Shown piece after piece: positions 17,219 through 23,907 of a stretch of 64,000 nucleotides of DNA. Location of the stretch: NCBI RefSeq assembly GCF_014199255.1, contig NZ_JACIJF010000004.1, positions 248,001 to 312,000 on the forward strand. The letters are read 5' to 3'. The notes beneath the pieces were generated by a model. It saw only the letters and a program-made list of their open reading frames with translations, ran no database searches and was not told the DNA's origin. The translations under genes and the position numbers were made by a program. The first letter of the stretch is position 1. Each line of letters opens with the position of its first letter. The stretch is from Sphingomonas xinjiangensis (GTDB taxonomy: Bacteria; Pseudomonadota; Alphaproteobacteria; Sphingomonadales; Sphingomonadaceae).

Positions 17219-17416
17219 GTGGCCAAGACCAGTCCCGTCGAATTCGTGAAACAGGTCCAGGCCGAGACCAAGAAGATCGTGTGGCCCTCGCGCCGCGAGA
17301 CGGTCATGACCGGCGTGATGGTTGTGATCATGACCACCCTCCTCGGCATGTTCTTCTTCGGCGTGGACGCGATGTTCGACGCGATCGTCCGCTTCCTCCT
17401 TAGCCTCGCGCAGTAA
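17219..17416 (+). CDS. secE: Preprotein translocase subunit SecE
   Basis: A 65-residue single-pass membrane protein, the short form usual in alphaproteobacteria. It starts at GTG, 9 nt after a GAGGA site. The amphipathic N-terminal helix FVKQVQAETKKIVWPSRRETVMT carries the conserved W-P-S/T-R-x-E motif, and the C-terminal helix (about residues 33-60) spans the inner membrane. With SecY and SecG it forms the translocon. It is the first gene of the secE-nusG pair, with nusG 10 nt downstream. Confidence 0.95.
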   Translation: MAKTSPVEFVKQVQAETKKIVWPSRRETVMTGVMVVIMTTLLGMFFFGVDAMFDAIVRFLLSLAQ

Positions 17417-17426
17417 GGATCAACAG

Positions 17427-17966
17427 ATGTCGCGCTGGTACATCATCCACGCTTATTCGGGTTTTGAGGGCAAGGTACGCGACCAGATCATGGCCGACGC
17501 CACGCGTCTGGGCCTCGACCGCCTCGTCGACGCAGTTGAAGTACCGACGGAGACCGTTACGGAAGTCCGCCGCGGCAAGAAGGTGCAGTCGGAACGCAAG
17601 TTCTTCCCCGGCTATGTCCTCGCCAAGCTCGAGATGAACGACGACGTGTATCACTTGGTGAAGAACACGCCAAAGGTCACCGGCTTCCTTGGCTCGTCGG
17701 GCAAGCCCCAGCCGATCAGCGAGGCGGAAGCCGCGCGCATCCTGAACACCAAGGATGAAGCTGCGGCAGCCGCACCCAAGGCGAAGCTCAAGGTCGATTA
17801 CGACATCGGCGACACCGTCAAGGTCACCAGCGGCAACTTCGCAACCTTCTCGGGCGTGGTTGAGGAGCTCGACTACGACAAGAACCGCGTCAAGGTGTCG
17901 ATCTCGATCTTCGGCCGCGCCACTCCGCTGGAACTGGGCTTCGAGGACGTCGAACGCGTGAAGTGA
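17427..17966 (+). CDS. nusG: Transcription termination/antitermination factor NusG
   Basis: A 179-residue cytoplasmic RNA polymerase-binding factor. The N-terminal NGN domain starts WYIIHAYSGFEGKVRDQI and contains the hallmark RKFFPGYVLAKLEM block (about residues 57-70) and a TPKVTGFLGSSGKPQPI segment; the KOW domain (about 125-175) has DYDIGDTVKVTSGNFATFSGVVEEL. Length is normal for the family. It follows secE closely and is closed by a terminator-like hairpin before rplK. Confidence 0.97.
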   Translation: MSRWYIIHAYSGFEGKVRDQIMADATRLGLDRLVDAVEVPTETVTEVRRGKKVQSERKFFPGYVLAKLEMNDDVYHLVKNTPKVTGFLGSSGKPQPISEAEAARILNTKDEAAAAAPKAKLKVDYDIGDTVKVTSGNFATFSGVVEELDYDKNRVKVSISIFGRATPLELGFEDVERVK

Positions 17967-17993
17967 GCGCCTGAATGGGTTCACGGGATCTAG

Positions 17994-18027
17994 AGGTCGG
18001 GGCGAAAGCTCCGGCCTTTCTCGTTTT
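17994..18027 (+). terminator. Terminator-like hairpin between nusG and rplK
   Basis: A 10-bp stem (AGGTCGGGGC paired with GCTCCGGCCT through two G-T wobbles) is capped by a GAAA tetraloop and followed by a T-rich run TTTCTCGTTTT. It lies 28 nt after the nusG stop and suggests that rplK is transcribed from its own promoter at least in part. Confidence 0.65.
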
Positions 18028-18195
18028 CACCCCCACCGGCGGCATCCTCCCCTTCGGATCGGATCAAGTCCGAGTGCCAAGAAGGGAGAGCGGGGCTCGC
18101 ACCGACTTCTTGTAAATCAATGCGATTGCCTGCCAGCAACTTCTGCGCTATGGGCGCGCACTTCCAAAGCCACAGCAATGGAAACACGTGCGGGA

Positions 18196-18250
18196 GGATG
18201 CCTCAGCATCCGCCTGAACCGCTAAACTTGATCGGGGCCGCCAAAGCCCC
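18196..18250 (+). promoter_or_regulatory. rplK leader stem-loops, possible L1-type autoregulatory site
   Basis: Two hairpins lie just before rplK: GGATGC-CTCA-GCATCC at 18196-18211 and GGGGC-cgccaaa-GCCCC at 18234-18250, ending 15 nt before the start codon. In E. coli, ribosomal protein L1 represses rplK-rplA translation by binding such a leader. A similar role here is inference only. Confidence 0.35.
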
Positions 18251-18264
18251 TGAAAGAGAGTGAC

Positions 18265-18696
18265 ATGGCAAAGAAGATTACCGGCTATATCAAGTTGCAG
18301 GTGCCCGCTGGCGCCGCAAATCCGTCGCCTCCGATCGGCCCTGCCCTGGGTCAGCGCGGCGTGAACATCATGGAATTCTGCAAGGCGTTCAACGCGCAGA
18401 CCGGCGACCAGGAAAAGGGCACCCCCCTTCCCACCGTCATCACCGTCTATGCGGACCGTTCATTCTCGTTCGAGACCAAGACGCCTCCCGCGACCTACCT
18501 CATCAAGAAGGCCGCGAACCTGAAGTCCGGTTCGAAGGAGCCGGGGAAGGTTTCTGCCGGAAAGATCAAGCGCTCGCAGCTTTCCGAGATCGCGACCGCG
18601 AAGATGAAGGACCTGAACGCCAACGACATCGAGGCAGCGACCAAGATCATCGAAGGCTCCGCCCGCGCGATGGGCCTCGAAGTGGTGGAGGGCTGA
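18265..18696 (+). CDS. rplK: 50S ribosomal protein L11
   Basis: A 143-residue ribosomal protein that binds 23S rRNA at the GTPase-associated centre and is needed for RelA activation. Family blocks are [27 protein letters not shown] at the N-terminal domain (Pro-rich switch region, about residues 7-33), [29 protein letters not shown] and the C-terminal rRNA-binding [20 protein letters not shown] end. Length matches the family. A GAGAG ribosome site lies just before the ATG and rplA starts 4 nt after the stop. Confidence 0.98.
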   Translation: MAKKITGYIKLQVPAGAANPSPPIGPALGQRGVNIMEFCKAFNAQTGDQEKGTPLPTVITVYADRSFSFETKTPPATYLIKKAANLKSGSKEPGKVSAGKIKRSQLSEIATAKMKDLNANDIEAATKIIEGSARAMGLEVVEG

Positions 18697-18700
18697 GAAC

Positions 18701-19393
18701 ATGGCTAAGCTGACCAAGAAGCAGAAGAACTGGACGATCCCGGCCGAGAAGCTGCACGGTGTCGACGAAGCGATCGCGCTGGTGAAGTCCAACGCAACCG
18801 CGAAGTTTGACGAGACCGTCGAAGTCGCGCTGAACCTGGGCGTTGATCCACGTCACGCAGACCAGATGGTCCGCGGCGTCGTGACTCTGCCCAAGGGCAC
18901 CGGCAAGACCGTGCGCGTTGGCGTGTTCGCCCGCGGCGCCAAGGCTGAGGAAGCCACCGCCGCCGGCGCGGACGTCGTCGGCGCCGAGGACCTGATGGAA
19001 GCCATTCAGGGCGGCAAGATCGACTTCGATCGCTGTATCGCAACTCCGGACATGATGGGCCTTGTCGGCCGCCTCGGTAAGGTGCTTGGTCCCAAGGGCC
19101 TGATGCCGAACCCGAAGCTTGGCACCGTGACCATGAACGTCGCCGCCGCTGTGGAAGCAGCGAAGGGCGGTCAGGTCGAGTACCGCGTCGAAAAGGCCGG
19201 CATCATCCACTCCGGTATCGGCAAGGCATCGTTCCCGGCTGAGGACCTGCGCGCGAACTTCGACGCTCTGGTCGACGCGGTCGTTAAGGCCAAGCCGACC
19301 GGCGCCAAGGGCAAGTACCTGAAAAAGGTCGCGCTTTCGTCCTCGATGGGTCCGGGCGTTAAGATCGATACGGCGGAAGTCGCCGCCGTCTGA
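18701..19393 (+). CDS. rplA: 50S ribosomal protein L1
   Basis: A 230-residue ribosomal protein of the L1 stalk, which helps release deacylated tRNA and, in E. coli, represses its own operon. The family signature [22 protein letters not shown] is present at about residues 120-141, after [15 protein letters not shown]; the N-terminal KKQKNW and C-terminal [20 protein letters not shown] are typical. It forms a two-gene operon with rplK and ends in a strong terminator, so rplJ is not on this transcript by default. Confidence 0.98.
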   Translation: MAKLTKKQKNWTIPAEKLHGVDEAIALVKSNATAKFDETVEVALNLGVDPRHADQMVRGVVTLPKGTGKTVRVGVFARGAKAEEATAAGADVVGAEDLMEAIQGGKIDFDRCIATPDMMGLVGRLGKVLGPKGLMPNPKLGTVTMNVAAAVEAAKGGQVEYRVEKAGIIHSGIGKASFPAEDLRANFDALVDAVVKAKPTGAKGKYLKKVALSSSMGPGVKIDTAEVAAV

Positions 19394-19416
19394 TTGCTTC
19401 ATAGCGTCGGATCAGA

Positions 19417-19446
19417 AAGGGCCGGGAGCGATCCCGGCCCTTTTTT
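19417..19446 (+). terminator. Rho-independent terminator after rplA
   Basis: A perfect 11-bp stem (AAGGGCCGGGA with TCCCGGCCCTT), tetraloop GCGA, followed by TTTTTT. The opposite strand also ends with a T-rich run after the stem, so it may serve the convergent L,D-transpeptidase gene as well. Confidence 0.93.
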
Positions 19447-19462
19447 CGTCCGCACCAGCGTT

Positions 19463-20026
19463 CTAGCCGTAAAATTGCGGCAACCAGTTCCGAGTCACCG
19501 TCACTCGATCGCCCAGCTTCGCCGCGCGAAACAGCAGAGCGGCGAATTCGTCAGGCAGGCCGATGCAGCCATGGGTGGCGTAACGGTTGTCGACCGTGTC
19601 CCCGCTTCCGTGCAGTGCAATGCCAGTCCAGGTTAGCCGGAGCATGTAAGGCATTGGCGCATGGTAGATGTTGGAGATATGGTCGCGGTCCTTCTCCAGA
19701 ATCTTAAACGATCCCAGTGGCGTCGGCTTGTCATCATTGCCGTAGATCAGGATCGTCCGCCCGATCTCCACGCCGCCGCGATAGACATACAGCCGGTCCC
19801 GCGCGATGTCGGCGACGATCTCGATCCGCCCGACAGTTGCTCGCGCTGGTTCCCAAAGATACTCCCCTTCCGCCAAGTCGGCGTCGGGGGCGAGTATCTC
19901 CGTGACGATCGGTACGTCCGCGGCGCGAGCAGGTGCGGCAAGGAATATTGGCAGCAGCAGTGCCAGCAGCATCAGCAGCCGACTCGTTCGGGTGAAGTTC
20001 GCTAGGCGCGCGTAAAGCTCAGTCAT
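19463..20026 (-). CDS. L,D-transpeptidase (YkuD family)
   Basis: A 187-residue exported enzyme with a signal anchor (about residues 17-36, ending APARA) and a YkuD catalytic domain. The active-site pattern HGSGDTVDNRYATHGCIGL carries the catalytic His and the Cys in HGCIGL (about residues 150-155). Upstream are DIARDRLYVYRGG and TPLGSFKILEKD, typical of the fold. It should cross-link peptidoglycan or attach proteins to it in the periplasm. It lies on the - strand between rplA and rplJ, breaking the usual rplKAJL arrangement. The start at 20026 is chosen for the signal sequence; the upstream codons look like noise. Confidence 0.88.
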   Translation of the reverse strand: MTELYARLANFTRTSRLLMLLALLLPIFLAAPARAADVPIVTEILAPDADLAEGEYLWEPARATVGRIEIVADIARDRLYVYRGGVEIGRTILIYGNDDKPTPLGSFKILEKDRDHISNIYHAPMPYMLRLTWTGIALHGSGDTVDNRYATHGCIGLPDEFAALLFRAAKLGDRVTVTRNWLPQFYG

Positions 20027-20136
20027 GCGGCACGATATCGCGCCGATACGCGCCCTGCCCAGCCCCACTTCGCGGCTGTGCCGCCGGGGCACACCGTGAT
20101 CGCACATTAACCGGACTGGGCAAGCGACAGAGGCAA

Positions 20137-20164
20137 TTGACTTTCATGGGAGTATCGCTATCAG
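20137..20164 (+). promoter_or_regulatory. Candidate sigma70 promoter for rplJ-rplL
   Basis: TTGACT at 20137-20142 and TATCAG at 20159-20164 are separated by 16 nt and lie about 220 nt before rplJ. This would give a long leader, as expected for an L10-regulated operon. The call rests on consensus similarity alone. Confidence 0.4.
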
Positions 20165-20350
20165 CGCCGCTTCGCCTGGGTGCTTGCGCCCATGCGTTCC
20201 GTCCGAGACAGCGAGTGACCGGGATCTGCCGGTCTTAATTTCTCGCCAAGACGGGGACAGAGTTCACGGAGTGCCGCACTAGCGGCGCCTCCGGGTCATG
20301 CCAGGGTCCAATCTCCGGCTGACGATCGTGCCCCTCGGACTTGTGTAACC

Positions 20351-20368
20351 GGAGCCTTTCGAGGCTCC
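20351..20368 (+). promoter_or_regulatory. Stem-loop in the rplJ leader
   Basis: GGAGCC and GGCTCC pair around TTTCGA, 17 nt before rplJ. The leader from the likely promoter to rplJ is where L10-L12 complexes bind to repress translation in characterised bacteria. Whether this hairpin is part of such a site is unproven. The rest of 20027-20350 holds no gene. Confidence 0.35.
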
Positions 20369-20385
20369 ATAACGAGGAGACCGGC

Positions 20386-20901
20386 ATGGATCGTTCCCAG
20401 AAGGCCGATGCCGTTGCCGAGCTGAACCGCACCTTTAGCGAGGTTGGCGTGGTGGTTGTCACCCGCAATCTCGGGATGACCGTCAAGCAGTCGACGGACC
20501 TCCGCAACAAGATGCGCGACGCCGGTGCGAGCTACAGGGTCTCGAAGAACAAGCTTGCCAAGATTGCCGCTGAGGGCACCGATTATTCGGTGATCTCGGA
20601 CCTGCTCACGGGTCCGACGGCGCTCGCCACTTCCACCGATCCCGTGGCTGCTGCCAAGGTCATCGCGGAATTCGCCAAGACGAACGACAAGCTCGAGATC
20701 GTCGGCGGAGCAATGGGCGCGACGCTGCTTGATGTGGAGGGCGTGAAAGCGCTCGCGACGATGCCGTCGCTGGATGAACTGCGTGCCAAGATCGTGGGGC
20801 TCATCGTCGCTCCCGCGACCAAGATCGCAACCATCACCCAGGCGCCGGCCGCGCAGATTGCGCGCGTCCTTTCGGCATATGCGGAGAAGGAAGCCGCCTG
20901 A
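20386..20901 (+). CDS. rplJ: 50S ribosomal protein L10
   Basis: A 171-residue ribosomal protein forming the base of the L7/L12 stalk. The N-terminal rRNA-binding part has VVVTRNLGMTVKQSTDLRNKMRDAGASYRVSKNKLAKIA (typical SYRVxKNxL block at about residues 45-60), and the C-terminal helix IARVLSAYAEKEAA binds L12 dimers. The start at 20386 follows GAGGAG and matches the family; a longer in-frame start at 20341 lacks support. rplL follows 59 nt later. Confidence 0.97.
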   Translation: MDRSQKADAVAELNRTFSEVGVVVVTRNLGMTVKQSTDLRNKMRDAGASYRVSKNKLAKIAAEGTDYSVISDLLTGPTALATSTDPVAAAKVIAEFAKTNDKLEIVGGAMGATLLDVEGVKALATMPSLDELRAKIVGLIVAPATKIATITQAPAAQIARVLSAYAEKEAA

Positions 20902-20960
20902 GCGGCCCCTTCTTTCGAGACCAATATTCAACAACCTATCTGATTTGATTGGAGTTTATC

Positions 20961-21338
20961 ATGGCTGACCTTAACGCAATCGTCGACCAGCTGTCCGAGC
21001 TGACCGTTCTCGAAGCAGCCGAGCTGTCGAAGCTGCTCGAAGAGAAGTGGGGCGTCTCGGCCGCTGCTGCTGTTGCAGCTGCTCCGGCTGCTGGCGGCGG
21101 CGCCGCTGCTCCGGCTGCTGAAGAGCAGACCGAGTTCGACGTGATCCTCACCGGCGACGGTGGCAAGAAGATCAACGTCATCAAGGAAGTCCGCGCGATC
21201 ACCTCGCTCGGCCTGACCGAAGCCAAGGCACTCGTCGAAGGCGCTCCGAAGGCCGTCAAGGAAGGCGTGTCGAAGGACGAAGCCGAGAAGATCAAGAAGC
21301 AGCTGGAAGAAGCTGGCGCGACCGTCGAGGTCAAGTAA
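20961..21338 (+). CDS. rplL: 50S ribosomal protein L7/L12
   Basis: A 125-residue stalk protein that recruits translation factor GTPases. The N-terminal dimer domain ([29 protein letters not shown]) is followed by an Ala/Gly/Pro-rich hinge at about residues 34-58 and the C-terminal domain [20 protein letters not shown]...[20 protein letters not shown]. The ATG at 20961 follows a TTGGAG site. In most bacteria rpoB follows directly; here a terminator and three - strand genes intervene. Confidence 0.98.
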   Translation: MADLNAIVDQLSELTVLEAAELSKLLEEKWGVSAAAAVAAAPAAGGGAAAPAAEEQTEFDVILTGDGGKKINVIKEVRAITSLGLTEAKALVEGAPKAVKEGVSKDEAEKIKKQLEEAGATVEVK

Positions 21339-21367
21339 GCGTCAGCTGCACACCGCAGCGAAAAGGA

Positions 21368-21399
21368 AGGGCGGCTCCCAACGGAGCCGCCCTTTTTTT
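21368..21399 (+). terminator. Rho-independent terminator after rplL
   Basis: An 11-bp perfect stem (AGGGCGGCTCC with GGAGCCGCCCT), loop CAAC, followed by a seven-T run. The other strand has TTCCTTTT after the stem, so the site may also end the convergent Pro-rich protein transcript. Confidence 0.93.
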
Positions 21400-21479
21400 C
21401 ATGAACGGGGCAGAGCCGCCGCTTCGGCGAACCCGCATAAGAGCTGCACACGCAACTTCTGCGATACAGTCCTTCCCTC

Positions 21480-22625
21480 TCAGGCCGCGGCAGCCGCCTT
21501 GGGAAAGTAGCGCGTAGCAGCGAACGGCCCAGCAACGGGGCGATCGAGCCAGATCGGCCCAAGCTTGCCTCCCTGCCCTGAAGTTCCGATCAGGAAGTCG
21601 GCGCCAAATCGTCGGATCGAGATACCGGAACGCCATCTAACGTCGACAAATACCATCGGCACGAACATTGGCTTGGCCGCCAGTTGAACGACGTGCAGCG
21701 CCCGCCGCGGCAGCGACAGGCGCACCGGTATGCGCCCGCCAGACGCCGACGCCAGATCGAACGGCGGGACCACGCCATCCCCAAGCACCGTTGCCGCGTG
21801 ATACGCAGCAGAGTGGCGATCCTGCTCTGGATTTGCGCTCAGCATCGTTAATTGAACCCGTACATTCTCCGCCGGCCCGAGCTGGCGATTCCCGAGCAGA
21901 AGTTCGAGTTCGATGATCACCTCATCCGTCGTCACGCTCAGCCGCTGTGGACGCAGCCGGATGTCGAAAGGATCCTCTCGCCCTCCGGCGGGCAGCGACG
22001 GTACGGCCGGCTTTTCCGCAGGCGGCGATATACCCGGCAGCTTGCGTGGGACCGGGGCAGGCTGCGGCAAGACTGCTTCTTGTTGAACGACCTCCTCGTC
22101 CTCGACAGTCCGCCGGCCAAGCTGGCGATAGCCCACAAACCCAAGCGCGACTGCGGCTCCGCCGATCAGTGCCCATAGCCATGCAGGCAGATCGCGGGAG
22201 CTCGAAGCGTCCACGGCTGGTGTCGGAGCGATGTCGGGTTGCGAAAGCGACGCTGGCACTTCCGACTGCTGAGGCGGTGGGGTAGGCGTCGGTGCGGTGG
22301 CAGTTGGCGGCTGCGGCTGCGGCTGCGGTGATTGCACCGGTTGCGGAGAAGCTCGCTCCGCGCGCTGCGACTCCGGTGCCACCTGCCGCTCCGCTTGAAA
22401 CGCCGGCTCGGCGCTCGGCGGGGCGGTTGCGTCGGGTGTCGGATCAGGCGCTGGCGTAGGCTTCGGTGGCGCGAGGGTGAATCGCTCCGGAACAACGCCC
22501 GGCAATGCTCCCTCTGTCGGTGGCGGCGGAGCAGGTGTGGAAACGGGCGGCACCTCCTGCGCCAGCACGGGGGCGGCCCAGAGAGTCATTGCCACGGCGC
22601 TCATGGCCGAGGAGGCCCGCAGCAT
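21480..22625 (-). CDS. Proline-rich envelope protein with one central membrane helix, function unknown
   Basis: A 381-residue exported or membrane protein. A signal peptide (about residues 1-22, ending VLAQ) is followed by about 120 residues rich in Pro, Gln, Ala and Thr, a transmembrane helix (AWLWALIGGAAVALGFVGY), a second Pro-rich stretch and a beta-rich domain of about 150 residues (RLSVTTDEVIIELELLLGN, then FVPMVFVDVRWRSG) that resembles a vesicle- or matrix-facing immunoglobulin-like fold. I do not recognise a family. A GTG at 22652 would add nine residues; ATG 22625 is preferred because GAGAAAG precedes it and it starts the signal peptide. Confidence 0.65.
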   Translation of the reverse strand: MLRASSAMSAVAMTLWAAPVLAQEVPPVSTPAPPPPTEGALPGVVPERFTLAPPKPTPAPDPTPDATAPPSAEPAFQAERQVAPESQRAERASPQPVQSPQPQPQPPTATAPTPTPPPQQSEVPASLSQPDIAPTPAVDASSSRDLPAWLWALIGGAAVALGFVGYRQLGRRTVEDEEVVQQEAVLPQPAPVPRKLPGISPPAEKPAVPSLPAGGREDPFDIRLRPQRLSVTTDEVIIELELLLGNRQLGPAENVRVQLTMLSANPEQDRHSAAYHAATVLGDGVVPPFDLASASGGRIPVRLSLPRRALHVVQLAAKPMFVPMVFVDVRWRSGISIRRFGADFLIGTSGQGGKLGPIWLDRPVAGPFAATRYFPKAAAAA

Positions 22626-23018
22626 CACGTTCGCTTTCTCAAAGAGGTTCACGGCATGATCCTACCGCGTTCAAGCTGAACTTGCGCTGCATCCGACCGC
22701 GTGTCAGCAACCACTCGCCTCCCGTGGAGCCGCGAAAAGGGGATGTTGATGGTCCAGATGGCAGCACAGCGGCCGCAAGGGGCAATGCTCTGTCCAAATG
22801 CTTTGATTTTGTTGTAACGCCAGTGATCCGTTGCCGGGTAGCCCACTCGCATCATTCCCGGGAAGTATCACTGGGAATAGCGATGTAGTGGACACTCCGG
22901 CAAGTGCTGGATTGCGCTACAACGGATGCGGCGGGTGGTTGAGCGATTCACGTCGGCGGTGGCGGACTCCAAGGTGTGCGCGGAGTCGTTGATCTCGCTA
23001 CGGCAATAGGCCTCAACC
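22626..23018. other. Intergenic stretch without an identified gene
   Basis: About 390 bases between two - strand genes. Short open frames here have no recognisable domain or good ribosome site. It should hold the promoter of the Pro-rich protein gene, but I could not pick one with confidence. Confidence 0.4.
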
Positions 23019-23882
23019 TCAACTGGCTACTTGCCAAGTCACCCGCTGCACGATGTACGAGCGGACGGGTTTGCCTGCCGCGTTCAGCGCCGGCTCCAGT
23101 TTTGCGCGGCGCGCCACCAACTTACAGGTCAAGTCGGCGAAATCATCCGGGTTCGTCCGGTCCAAGACGTGGCAACCGGTGATCTTGCCAGTCTCATCCA
23201 CGTCGAGCCGGAATTGGACGAAGCCATTATGGCCCATCCTGACAGCCTGCATCGGGTAATCGCTGGCACTGAGCCACTGGGCAGGCGCTTGCCTTCCCCT
23301 AGCGGGACGGCTCAGACTCGCCTGCTCCTCCGGATCGTAGCCCCAACTCTTGACCAGATGAGTCTGGCACGCGCGGAGCTGCGCCATCGCCTTGCCAAAT
23401 CCGCCAAAATCCAGTCGGAACGGCTTTCGGTGCTGCAAGGTCACGGTCAGGCCCGAGATCGACGCTTCGCGTTCCGGAGTGAGAGCAGGCGCGTTCCCGT
23501 CCCGTTCGCTCCACCCATTGTCGAAGCGCACGCCGCTGACCCACAGCGCCTTTAGCTTGCCCGCATTGCCGTTCACGCTCTCCACCTCGATCGGCTCCGC
23601 AGACAACCCGAAGTCGAGCTTCACCTTGGTGCGTAGCTCCGTCGAAGAGACCCGGCGGCCATACAGGCCCAGCATGAAGCTTTCACTCGGCTCGTACCGC
23701 GTTATCCGCAACACGACCGGGTTCTTGACGTCACCGAATTGCGCCGCGAGATGGCAGGCGTCGTCATCATAGTCGGCGATCCAGGCACCGGTGCGCTTGA
23801 GCACCTCCGGCGCCTGTTCCTTTGCCGCAGCTGGCGCGGGAAGCGCCACGACTGCCAGACCGATCCACATCCCCCTGACCAT
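23019..23882 (-). CDS. Secreted protein with C-terminal TonB-like domain
   Basis: A 287-residue protein with a signal peptide (ending PAAAK at about residue 21), a beta-rich central region of unknown family (about 25-175) and a C-terminal domain of about 85 residues with QAVRMGHNGFVQFRLDVDETGKITGCHVL and PALNAAGKPVRSYIVQRVTW, which is the TonB C-terminal pattern. It has no membrane anchor or Pro-rich linker of a true TonB, so energy transduction is doubtful; such secreted TonB-domain proteins are common in sphingomonads. It lies 25 nt downstream of the hydrolase gene on the same strand, so the two are likely cotranscribed. Confidence 0.75.
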   Translation of the reverse strand: MVRGMWIGLAVVALPAPAAAKEQAPEVLKRTGAWIADYDDDACHLAAQFGDVKNPVVLRITRYEPSESFMLGLYGRRVSSTELRTKVKLDFGLSAEPIEVESVNGNAGKLKALWVSGVRFDNGWSERDGNAPALTPEREASISGLTVTLQHRKPFRLDFGGFGKAMAQLRACQTHLVKSWGYDPEEQASLSRPARGRQAPAQWLSASDYPMQAVRMGHNGFVQFRLDVDETGKITGCHVLDRTNPDDFADLTCKLVARRAKLEPALNAAGKPVRSYIVQRVTWQVAS

Positions 23883-23907
23883 CTGCCCCTCCCTTGGAGA
23901 CGTCCCG

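Noticed and set aside
22256..22400. Short repeated GGCTGC/GCGGTT-like tracts
   Set aside because: They encode the Pro/Gln/Ala-rich linker of the - strand protein, so they are coding low-complexity, not a separate repeat array.
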